DNA from: Axinella damicornis
Lineage: Eukaryota; Porifera; Demospongiae; Axinellida; Axinellidae
Direction of reading: 5' to 3'
Assembly: GCA_963931865.1 (NCBI GenBank)
Contig: OZ007509.1
Span: 6,836,882 to 6,900,881 of the forward strand
DNA: 64,000 nucleotides
The position numbers and the translations under genes are program-made. The stretch's first letter is position 1. The number at the start of each line of letters is the position of its first letter. The notes below the pieces were generated by a model. That model had not been told where the DNA came from. It searched no databases and worked only from the letters and a program-made list of their open reading frames with translations. Positions 1 to 12,800 of this stretch are shown here, piece by piece.

Positions 1-224
1 ATCGCCACGGTGGGTTATAGGTTCAGATAAGCTCAGCCGGAGCCGAATTGCTAGCCACTTAGATCTTGCTAACCCATTCACAATTACCGCCATACGGCTT
101 CAGGTGCAACTGGATGTTCTATTTTAGTACAATTCAAGTATTCTGCCCACACTGCAGGCGCCTATTGAAGTTACACGCTCTTACTCCCGGGGGGCGCGAC
201 CTACTTATGCGTCTTGCCAGGGAG

Positions 225-380
225 TGAGGTAGGGATGTCCTGGGAATGAGTTTTGGAATGGCTTGGGAGTGAGGTTGGGTTACCCTGGGAATGAGGTTCG
301 GATGCGCTAGAAATAAGGTTAGGATGGGATGCCCTGGGATTGAGGTTGGGGTGGCCTGGGAATGAGGTTTGGATGCCCTG
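225..380. repeat. Short degenerate tandem repeat (about 30 bp unit)
   Basis: Variants of CCTGGGAATGAGGTT recur about five times, separated by GGATG/GGTTGG spacers. I see no gene in the rest of 1-879. The missing first LHPP exon must lie left of the window, because no match to the HAD motif I region is visible here. Confidence 0.55.
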
Positions 381-879
381 ACCATTAGGCTTGAGCTAAT
401 TATATCGGAATAATAATCGGTTACTAAGAATAAATGCGAGACTAATCGGTCACATACATGTATATGATGTCATAATATTGCAAACGCCAGCAAAACACCC
501 TTCAGGACTTCATAGTTCTAAGCATCACTGATGCTCCAAATTAACAATTGGCATTGATGTTGTATGAACTGTCTAGACCAAAATAATATTGTTCCCAGAC
601 CTTTATTAGATATTTGTTTGATGGTTTTAACATTTAGCACCCTGGAATTTGAAAGATGAGCTTATCTATATGCTGACTTCTTGGGCTTCGTACTGGAACT
701 ACTGGAATAACAAGAAATCTGGAATAGAATAATAAGCAAGGTATAATTAGCTCAATCCTACTGACCATGGTGGATGTACACATGTACTGGACCCTTGACA
801 ATCTGTGCTAGAAATGTACATTGTACCCACAAGCTTAATTTAGAAATGGCGAACTAGAACTTTGCCTTTTCTATTCCAG

Positions 880-3800
880 GTTACATCAGGCTGGCTACAA
901 GTTGAGATTCTGCACGAATGAAACCCAGGTCACACGGAGGTCGTTGATTGAAAAGTTAGGGAGATTGGGGTTGCAGGTGAGGGAGGAGGAAGTTCACTCT
1001 CCTGCTCCAGCATGTAGGCAGTTCCTCTCTGAGCACAACCTCAGACCCTACTTGCTCGGTGAGCATATTATGTCATAAAAGCACTGGATGATGTCATCCA
1101 TAGCACAGGATGATGTCATCCATGGCACAGAATGATGTCATCCATGGCCCAGGATGATGTCATTAAGAATATACCCTTTGTAGTGAAGTGTAGACTTTGA
1201 GGTCAGTTTTATAGCTTGTAATTTACTTCAACATACCCTAGATAAGGTTCCCATTGGTTTTCACAGGAGCGAATGAGCCGCCTAAGGCAGCGAAGGAGCG
1301 TTGAACTGCACCCTAGGACATGTAGTAGTCCTTCACACCTCCAAAAATCATACCTTATAAGGCAAGAGGCCATTACCTAATGCAGTTGTAAGGATTTTTG
1401 TGAAACAGAGCTAAGTAGGTGTGAAATGCAAATTGGCCTTTGTGCAGCCACAGTTACTTGAGCTAGCTGACTTACGCTGGTACCGCAAAGGTCTTCCATA
1501 TAAGGTATAAACCAAAAGGTGTGAGGGACTACTACATGTACCTTAACTAGTTCAACGCTCCTTCGCCGCCTTCGGCGGCTCATGCGCTCCTGATTTTCAG
1601 AACAGCACACAGCCATGCTTTCCACGTTCATGACTCTGACCACACCCACTCGTCAAGATTCTCGGGCAATGGTACGTAACTCGCTCTAAAAATCAGCCTT
1701 GAACACAGGAATTCAAGCCTCTACAAGGTGAGAGAACTGTTTTCTAGGCCCAAATTCTTTCACTAGGTCATTTTCAATCTATAGAACACTTAACCATAAC
1801 CTCATTTCTGTTCCCTGGCATTGCTGGGCTCGAAACTGCTCCCACAGGTAATTTCAGCTATACTAAGCATATACGTGACTTAACCACACCCACCAATTAA
1901 CGAGCTTGCAATCAAGCCTCCCGAGAAATACCAACCTGCCGTAGCTGAAAAACGGACCATGAACAGTGGAAACGGAGGGCCTACAAGGCAAGACAGCGAC
2001 TTTCTAAGTCCATTTATGCCGAAAATGGCAGAAATGGCCCTCCCAGTGCCGACCAAGACCTTTCTATCGCGGAGCCCAGACACGGCCATGCTGTTTGCAC
2101 CCTCTGGGTGCACCCACCCACCTCCCCCTGTCCCGCCCTTTCTGCTGTCGCAGAACCTATCTCCCAAGGACATTACCGGATGCGACATCATGAAGCTGAA
2201 AGTCTCACGTTGCAGATATGCAACGTTAGGTCTTAAAGGGTTAACCCTTTAACCACCGAATTCTTCCCACCAAGACAACACATTTTCATGCATTCAGCGC
2301 ACACCACTTTCATAGGTACTCCTCTGCCACAGCATTCGCTCCTCAGCGACCAAACTTGGTGGGGCCCGCACACATGGAGAGACCCCTCTGGCAATACCGT
2401 ATTCATGACCCCCACAAGCCCAGCAATCGGAGGTCAAAGGTGGATGTCAGCTGGATTTTCACCCAGCATTTCCCTAAACTTGGACCAGATCTGACTGATG
2501 GCACACCTTACACCACAAATGAATATCATTAAAATCAAAATCCTCGGGTCAATGAATCTCATTAAAATTAAAAAAAACGCCCATATTTAGTGGGGGGGTG
2601 CATGTCGATATCTGACCAAATTTTTGGGTTCATCCCTCAAAGTTGTCCCTAGGCCCTCTGAAGCCTTTTTTGTCTCTTTATGGACTGATGAGAAGCCCTA
2701 CAAGTGCATAGGGTCTAAATGACATCTATAGACGTCAATGGGGCTAAAAGGGTCTTACATGGGTTTCATTGCCTCAATCCCGAGTTCTCCACATCGTTTT
2801 GCAGTGGGAGCCTGGGAATGAAGCTATCAGTGTTTCTCCCAGAAGAAGAGAGGGACGAAGGGTACAATGTCACTACTTAAAACTGTGTTCTGCCAACTGA
2901 TCAAGAGTCTGTTTTCTTCTCCTCCCTCTGTCCCTTCCTCTCCCCTCCTCTTCTCCCTCCTCCCTTCCTCTCCCCACTCATCTTCTTCCCCCTTCCTTTC
3001 TCCCCTTCCCTTCCTCTTCCCCCTCCTCTTCTCCCTCCTCCCTTCCTCTCCCCACTCATCTTCTCTCCCCTTCCTTTCTCCCCTTCCCTTCCTCTTCCCC
3101 CTCCTCTTCTCCCTCCTCCCTTCCTCTCCCCCATCTCTCCCTTCTCCCCCTCCCTCCCTCCTCTCCCCACTCCTCTTCTCCCTTTTCTCTCCCTTCCTCT
3201 CCCCTCTCTTCTTCTCCCTCCTCCCTCCTCTTCCCCTACCACTTCTTCTCTCCTTCTTCCCTTCCCCCCTCCCACCCCCCTCCCATACTCACATCCCCAG
3301 TCCACCCAGCAGCCCTCCCTGACTATGAAGGGATTGACACCAGCAACCCCAATGCCGTTGTCCTTGGAGACGCAGCCTCCAACTTTACCTATAACAACCT
3401 CAACCATGCCTTCAGGATTCTCACCAACCTGCCGGACAACACCCTCATCTCATTGGGACAAGGGTGAGGTGTGTGTGTGTGTGGGAGGGGGGGGGGGGGG
3501 GGGGGGGGGGTAATATGACAATCCCTTCCTCGTCATCAGTTTGTTGCCCTGTGGTTGGATTATAGTGGGAAGAGTGACCATCTAACAGCAACAGAAGTGG
3601 GTGTGTGCAAGGCACATACGTGCAGAGGAAATGGTTGTGAGCCTTAGCTTCCCTAGTCCCATTCCCAGACCCTCAGTACATACCCTCAGGGTCTGGTGAA
3701 TTCTTCTGTAAGTTAATTGGAAGTTGCCAATTAAGTTACACTCCTGGTAGGGGAAAAATTGTGCCGCATAAATATTGACTGCTTGGGAACGGCCTACAAA

Positions 3801-6800
3801 GATTCTGACTACACCGTCGTGTTCAATATCATGCAGTGACCCATGCGTACAATTTTGGTGCTGAAACTCACCTTGGTGGTTGATACGCACGCGCTTTTGT
3901 CATATGCCGTCGGTATATTGTCATCACGTGACATGTGCATTAATTGGAATGAACAGCAATACTTAGCTTGCACCACCATGCACCAGCGAGTTGCAACCGG
4001 TTGCAAATGCTGCTACCAGGAGTGTGATTGCCCCTTGTACTTCTGTAGAGGTATGGTGAGTATTTTGGAACTGTCACTGTCACATATGTACAATTGTATG
4101 TATGTACGCAGTGAAATCTCATACCTATCGCTCAGCAGTAACACTTATTGGCTTGATATATGCAGGGTAGTGGATCTCTAGTAAGCTAAACTAGTTTGGA
4201 GTTTGCTTACCAACAGCAACAGCACTGCAAATAGCAATATTTTGTGACCTGTTGTGTATATGGTGTGTGGGTGTTGTGGTATTGACTAGCTGTAGCAATT
4301 CTTCTTTTCGATTCTCCCAGCCGCTATTATAGAGAGGGAACCTCACTGACCCTGGATGTGGGGCCATACATGAAGGCATTAGAGGTACTGTCAGTATACT
4401 GGACATAGGTAGCGGACCAATGGAGAGGAAGTGGGAGAGAGAGGGAAGAGGGGGGAAGGAGAGCAAGGGGGAGGGAGGGGAGGGAACCTCACTGACCCTG
4501 GATGTGTGGCCATACATGAAGGCATTTGAGATACTGACGGTTTACTAGCAGAGCAATGGGGAAGTGGTGGGAGGGGGAAGGGGGAAGGAGGGCAAGGGGG
4601 AGGGGGAGGGGAGAAAGGCATGACAGAAGTGAAGGTACTGCCCCCACAAAAGAGAAACAATTATTTGCGGTTTAGGGTGTCTAGACTTCGTCTTTTGCTC
4701 CCCAGTCTCAGACATACTTGCAACAACTAGATATACTTCTGTACATGCTGGATTAAGAAACTTGGGAGGCCAAATTAATCCTGTGTTAGTGCTACTCATG
4801 TGACCCTCGACGAATCAGATGCCTCAGAGGTGATTACATGACTGAACATTAAATCGCATAATGCAAAGGCCAATGGCTATTTCGGGTCACTAAGTACTTT
4901 AGATACAAGTTTTTGTGCATTACGGCGATTTAGTGCACGAGGGCAATATAGCTAACGGTCGAGGGTGAGATAATGCACGAGCCAAAAAAAGCAGTAATGC
5001 ACTGGTATCTGAGTAATAACTTGAGTTACAAACTTACAAGTTTTTTCTAGTCACGGCATCTTAGACACTAAGTTGGGAGTAATTGGGCGAGCGTGAGCGA
5101 GCCCCACACTAGTGTAGTCTCGCGCGCGGCGCTATATGGCGCTGTACAACGTACATGTATATGTATGTTGATCTGTCTCCCATAACTCCGGTGCGTGCAA
5201 TACAACGTACGAAACATTGCATTCATTTCCGGACGTCGTACCGTAAATCTCCGCCGTGCGCAAGAGTCTGGCACCGAGACTATGGCGACAACAATTCGAT
5301 CGTGACCTACCTACCTCTGTACTTCCCCAGTGGCGACAGCAAAGACGAACACCGCTGGTGGACCTACCTATTCATTGACCTCAGAGCTGTAGCTACGTAT
5401 ATGTGTCCTGCAGAGCACATGGTGTGCTGGACCAGTGTGCAACATGCATAGCTATAGGTTTTGTGTTTAATACCTGCCATATCGCCGCTAGACTGCTTCA
5501 GCTAGCCTGCCTCCCTCTGTGTTGTGCATATGCGACAGTGTACTTTTGGTGTGATATTCTGTGACCTGAGCTGCAATTTCTCATGTAGTCACATTCTGAT
5601 GACAGTCTTGTACGTACAACTGTTCCACATGCTAATTTCGCACATGCACTCGCTCACGCTCGCCCTACAATGTCACACATTCTTCTAGTATATAGTGCAC
5701 TACCTTGCTGCCCACATTTGATATACCGTCCTGCTACTACTATTGCGATATATCAAAACTTGGTACACATCTTTGTCACACGTGCAGATGGATTTCCCAA
5801 GTTTTCCTCAGCAGCTAATCCTGCTCTCTACCCTACAGTATGCCACAGGGTTGCAGGCCCGGGTAATTGGGAAGCCATCGGAAGCATTCTTCATGAGTGC
5901 TGTGGAGCAAATGGGAGTTGCAGCAGAAAATGTGAGCCTAGTCGTGCTGAGACACATCATGTCTTTGAAAGACTATCTTGTTAGCAGTAATAATCAATTG
6001 GAGTACGTAATATTTCATGAAACGAGGTGTTCAAATAAATAGAGGATTCATTAGGCGAAACAACGGTATGTGAAGTGTTATATGTGTACAAGATCTTCAG
6101 CTTCCTGTACCACCCCACTTCAGCTTCCTGTACCACCCCACTTCAGCTTCCTGTACCACACCCCACTTCAGCTTCCTGTACCACCCCACTTCAGCTTCCT
6201 GTACCACACCCCACTTCAGCTTCCAGTACCACCCCACTTCAGCTTCCTGTACCACCCCACTTCAGCTTCCTGCACCACCCCACTTCAGCTTCCTGCACCA
6301 CCCCACTTCAGCTTCCTGCACCACCCCACTTCAGCTTCCTGCACCACCCCACTTCAGCTTCCTGTACCACCCCACTTCAGCTTCCTGCACCACCCCACTT
6401 CAGCTTCCTGCACCACCCCACTTCAGCTTCCTGCATCACCCCACTTCAGCTTCCTGCACCACCCCACTTCAGCTTCCTGTACCACCCCACTTCAGCTTCC
6501 TGTACCACCCCACTTCAGCTTCCTGCACCACCCCACTTCAGCTTCCTGTACCACCCCACTTCAGCTTCCTGTACCACCCCACTTCAGCTTCCTGTACCAC
6601 CCCACTTCAGCTTCCTGTACCACCCACTTCAGTTTTGTGTTCAGACTGTGGAAGTTCAGTATCAGTCATGCAGAATTTGTCCTTATCATACGGGTTACTT
6701 AACTAGAGGTGCTCAGCAGAGCACGTACCCCATGCGCTACTTTGACATGAGACATACCACTGATTTTTAGTACAGCATGCACAATGGGCCTACCGATTTT

Positions 6801-9800
6801 CAATAGCTGCATCGATGTCAGTCCACATGCAGAATGCAGAATGAGATACCGTAAGTTCTAGCAGTAATGCTAGAAACAGGGTGTGGTTAAGTTGTATAAA
6901 TTAGAACAAGACTTTCACGCAGCTTTTCTCAGCCTCTTGAGTGGATCTCTGGTCTGTGAGTTACGTAGACGCTAGTATTTTCTGAATTCTGACACTTCTA
7001 TCCTGAACTAAGCCTTCAACAAGGCCTTCATTGCTGAAACTCCATGGACAGACTGACAGACGGACAAACCGATCACTCTACCCCTGCTACGCATGCACAC
7101 ATGGTAATTAATTAACTAACTCCTATTTCTGAGGTTAGTGTTTAGCTACTGTAAATGATAGACATTATCATGCACTTCCTGTCTAGATGATAAATACAGC
7201 CTTCTGATTGGTTGAAACTTTACCTGACACTGGTTTTACAGAGCACTGTTTACACTCCCTGCACACTACAACCTCTGTCTCCAGACAATCATGATTGGTG
7301 ACGATGTGGTCAACGATGTGGGAGGAGCTCAGAGGTGTGGTCTGTTTGGAGTGCTAGTGAGAACCGGGAAATACAGGTATATACGATAGCCGATCATCCT
7401 AGTGTCTAGCCTCCCACAGCTGTAAGCTGTGCTTGAAAAGTGGGTGCAGGGGATGGCCTATAAAGCCAGCCTGCAAGTGGGAGTAGCCTTTTATCTTGTC
7501 TTGGGACAACGTATAGTTACAGTTAAAAGTAGGTGAAACCAGTCACTTCAGTTTTTTGGTATCCTAGTGAGATAATCATTACTTACTTATATGGTTGGTT
7601 GGTTGGTGCTGAGCGTCTTAGTGCGAGGCACCTAATCGGACTGTGTAGGCCGCTAGGGTTTGTATGTATATTTATAGCCCATTGCTATATAGGTGGTTGC
7701 TAAGATTATAGAAGACTTCCCAGCAAGAAAATCTTACATAAGATCTTACATAAGATCTTACACATGATAAGATCTTGCTAAGATTATCGGACGCAAGAAG
7801 TTTCATTTTCTTGTAAGATCATGGCAAGATCTTACAATGTTTCTTAATAAGCATGAATAAGATTTCGTATTATATCATGCATGATCCTGTAAGATCATGC
7901 TGTATTTCTTGCATGATCATGTAAGATCATGCTGTATTTCTTGCATGATCATGTAAGATCATGCTGTATTTCTTGCATGATCATGTAAGATCATGCTGTA
8001 TTTCTTGCATGATCATGTAAGATCATGCTGTATTTCTTGCATGATCATGTAAGATCATGCTGTATTTCTTGCATGATCATGTAAGATCATGCTGTATTTC
8101 TTGCATGATCATGTAAGATCATGCTGTATTTCTTGCATGATCATGTAAGATCATGCTGTATTTCTTGCATGATCATGTAAGATCACTTTGTATTTCTTGT
8201 AAGATCATGTAAGATCACTTGGTATTTCTTGTAAGATCATGTACGATCGCTTGGTATTTCTTGTAAGATCATGCATGATCATGTAAGATCACTTGGTATT
8301 TCTTGTAAGATCATGCAAGATTGCTTGGTATTTCTTGTAAGATCATGCATGATCATGTATGTATGATCTGGTAAGATTTCCTGCATGATCATGCAAGATC
8401 CCGTTGAGCTTTTCAAGATCAGTCAAGAGAGTAGATAATAGTGTAAGGAAAGATGTCACTTAAGTACAATATGAAAATAGTAAGTACGTACGTAATACAA
8501 TAAGGGCACTGGAAATTTTTACTCATTTGGAATGTTTTCCTTGTTTACATTCTTCATTCTTTTGTTGGCTATGTCGATGCACTTTTGGTTGCACTTCCTT
8601 TTGATGACACTTTCATTATTCTGGACAGTGTTGGCACCAAATTTCCTGTCTATACACTCTGCAGAAAGGTACAAGAACAAATGTTGTTACTCTACTGCTG
8701 GTCACCCATATTTACATACTAAGCATTTGTTTGTTATTATGCTTGATGGATAGATTGATCAATTTCAGACCATACAAACAGGGAGTGTGTGCTGTCTACA
8801 AAAGAAATCCCCTTCACGTACCTTCAAGGAGCTTTACTTTGTCCTCAGGGAGACATGGCTTTTTCAAACGTTTTGATCTACTGAAGCATGACGTTCCCAT
8901 TTCTTCATCAGTGAACAACGCATCCATGAGTGCCAATGCATATTTCTCTGGGTTTGGAGCCCGAATACTCAGTAAATTTACTCCACTTTCCTAAAGAATC
9001 CAATGTGATAGCGTGGTTAAGGATGGGGCTAGATAAAATCTCGGAAAATACCCATGCAAAGAAATGACTTACTGAGACCAAGGCACCCATATCTTCGCAC
9101 TCCTGTTTGGGTTTTTCTGAAGGCAGACCTGTCAGCTGTTCATGGCTGGTCAACGGCGGAGCCACTGTTGAACCTGGCTTGCACAGCTGCTTTAAGTAAC
9201 TCAGTACTTGTGTCATCCTCCGGTCAATTGATATCAGTAGATCCTGTGTAAGGGGAGCACAGTAAGTGTACATCTGTGTATTATGCCTCAGCCCCCTCTG
9301 TATGAAACCCTGTCCCCAATATTACGTGAGCTCGCACCCAATATGATTGAATCATTACTAGTTACGGTAGTATACACTAAACATACCCGATCGACATCCG
9401 TAAATCCCCTACTACATGAGGACTCCTCCACCTGGACGTCACTGTCAGTGTTGTAAGCTTCATTGAACAGCTATAGTGGTACAATAATTATGTGCCCAGG
9501 TGAATAGGTAACAGTATTGGTAGGAAGAATTTAGCAATCTCACTGCACATGGGATTTTGAAATTCATAGTTACCTCATGCCTCAGGCAGTACAGTGATCA
9601 CTCAACACATGTTTACAATGGTATGGTTTGTGCTATATACATGTACATGTACTTAAGTAGATCTGGAAGTTGGGGGTGGGTGCTTGCAAGGAGGTATACA
9701 TGTGTATTGTCAAGCAGTTCCTCAGTGTAAGTCCCACCTCCGTGCTTGAAGTTACTCCATGCACTGCCATGAATTCAGATTACATGATTGAGGCTACTTG

Positions 9801-12800
9801 AGGGGTAGGACCAACTATAATAATAAGAACGCATGATGACATCATCGTCTTGGACAGTCAGGCTTGGATATCAACGCAGATTCACATCGATACAGCTCAA
9901 GAGCCATTCTGTACAGGTAGACTTCGCCTCTAACTTTTGAGCTCTTCAATTTCCAGCTAGCCACTTACTACAAGATGTACAAGTACTCAGTTGAGATCAC
10001 GAGTTCTATTTTTAGTAGCTATAGTAAAGAGATTCTGATTTATGGCCATTACACGCTCTTCCTCCTCGGCCGCAATGAAGATTGTGCCATCATGCGCTCT
10101 TGATAATAGTATACATGCATGCATATACACACATTGCTCACGTTTGTTGGTGCCTCCTTGTTAGTAGGGTTTACGGATGTTTGAGGTTCTCTGAGCTGGA
10201 GCTTCGGTTTGCTGGCCACGACTTTCTGAGTTGTCTTGTGCTGGGTATAAACAAGCATGATGACTAGTATAAGGTTCAATACAACATGCAAATTGCATGT
10301 GCGAGCCTGTGGGGCCTCACAGTACATGTGAATGCAATGTACATGTAGCTATAAAGTTTGTGTGGCTGTCTGTATTACCCTTTTTGTATCAGGAGCCTTC
10401 ATTGCTTTGGAGGTGCTGGCAGTCACATCTTCATCTTCACTCTCATCACTGTCTTCCAAAAAATTTCGTTTCTTGGTTCTTGGCATCGGCTTTTCATCTG
10501 TGGTTACAATGACAGAAAGAAAAGCTGAATGCATTTGTAGTAACACCTATGTTCTGATAACGTCTTTTGGATGTACAGACCTCAGCCAATCTGCAATGAC
10601 GCATTTACTGAAAAGGTGCAAGCATCCACTTACCACATACTTCAACCACCTTCGCTGTGTATGCAACCCCACGAAACCGCCAAATAACTTCCTCTCCTGA
10701 CTTCAGGTCGTCTTCTGTTGCAAACTCGCATGTTTCCGTTGAAAGATCTTTTGAGCTGCACTGATACATTTTATTGTCCTCTAGGCAAATGATTCTACAC
10801 CACTCTATGGAGAGAAGTGCAAGATATATTAGCTATGGTAGTATATGTGTACAAAATGGATACCGTATTTCCGTGATCAAACGCTGCACTCGATTAGTGG
10901 CCGCCCTCGAATAATAGCCGCACCTCCAGAAGGGCTGAACAAAATAAACGCTGCCCTTGTTTAGTAGCTGCGGCTAGTATTCGAATGGTCGGCGAACGAT
11001 CGAAGCAATTTGTCCAGCCCTTGAGGACCGTGACTATTTCGCTGTGAGCGTGAAGAGCTGATTGTTGGTCATATTCCCCGAGAGCTGTCTAAGCAACCAC
11101 ATCAAACATCTATGACTGTACACACACACTCCTGCATGTATATGTATAGCTTGTGTGTAGTAATTATAACATCAATGGGAAGTAGACTACAATAATCAAC
11201 AGATAACATGCAGTCCAGGTTGTATACTTACTTTCCTTGCAAGGCTTGCTTGATGGATTTATCCCATTTTCCTGCATCTTAAGAGGCACTTTTCGCACCC
11301 TCTTCTCCTTATTCATGGTAGAACTCCTTGACCTAGCAGAGACTGGAAACTTCTTGAACTCGTCGAGACTGGAAATTCTTGAACTAGCAGAGACTGGAAA
11401 CTTCTTGAGACTGGAAATTCTTGAACTAGCAGAGACTGGAAACTTCTTGAGACTGGAAATTCTTGAGCTAGCAGAGACTGGAAACTTCTTGAACTTGGAC
11501 AGACTAGAACTTGAATATGTAGGAACAAACTGGAACTCAAACTTATAACTCTGAACTGCTTTTAGACTGCTAGCTAGGTGGGTGTTATCAAAATAGAAGT
11601 GTTATCAGTGGGAATGCACTTGAAAGAGTACAGGTAATGAGTTGGCATTGGTGTTTTCAGCAGGAATGCACTTCAAAGAATAAGATGGTACTGGTGTTTT
11701 CAACAGGAATTTACTTGGAGCAAGGTGATGATGATGTGCTATCAACGGGAATGCACTTGAAAGCTAATAGTAATTACAGGTGTTATCAATGGGAATGAAC
11801 TTGAAAGCTGATGGGAATCTGCCATCAAACTGCATCCTCTTTGGTTTGTGTGTTGTGTAGACCATAATATCTATGAAGGAAAAGTGGCTCAAAAGATGGT
11901 AATATGGATAGGTACAAACTGTATCTTCGAGATCCTAACAAGCACCTTCCTAAGGCTACAGCCTGGAGACAGAAGAGAAAGCTGAAGGAAGCTCAGGAAC
12001 AATTAGGTATGCAACACAGCGCTTTAATTGATGTTGTGGACTAGCTAGGTGCATTACATAATCATCTTGTGTGACTAACCTTCCATACAGATGATCCAGC
12101 TCCATCTTCACCTTTGACCAAAAGGAGGAGGAAACTTTACTGTCGTGATCCGAGTTGCCAAGTTCCTCGCCAGACTGCTTGGCATTTGCAGAATAAACTT
12201 AAAGCTGGGGATGATTTTCCCCCCAGTGGCACAAGAGACATTTATTTTCCCAGAGACTCCAAGAATGATAACTACCCCTCCCTTGACCGGGACGACCCCA
12301 GTGATCATAACAACTCATCCCCCAACCACCAGGACCCCAGTGATCATAATCCAGACCATGGCTGGTTACCCATCAACCAGGAACCCAGTTATCCATCCAT
12401 TGTTCCAGAGGACAACGGGCGACACAGTGACCAGGACGACCGCAGTGATCCAGAGGACAACTGTTCCCCCAGCCACCAGGACCCCAGTGATCCAGAGGAC
12501 AACGGGACCCCAGGCGACCAGGATGACCCCAGTGATCCAGAGGACAGTGATCCAGAGGACAATGGGACCCCCGGCGACCAGGACCCCAGTGATCCAGAGG
12601 ACAGTGATCCAGTGAACAATGAGGACCCTAGCGACCAGGGTGACCCAAGTGATCCAGAGGACAGTGACCCAGGGGACAACTGGCCCCCCGGCGACCAGGA
12701 CCCCAGTGATCCAGAGGACAGTGATCCAGAGGACAGTGACCAAGGGGACAACTGGCCCTGTGGCGACCAGGACCCCAGTGATCCAGAGGACAGTGATCCA

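Noticed and set aside
6070..6770. Proline-rich 210/231-residue proteins
   Set aside because: They are two frames of a 23-bp tandem repeat inside an LHPP intron.
7891..8175. CRISPR-like array of regular repeats
   Set aside because: Units are contiguous with no unique spacers, and they lie at the subterminal position of a CACTA transposon in a eukaryotic intron. The same reasoning applies to 6101-6632 and 39328-39598.
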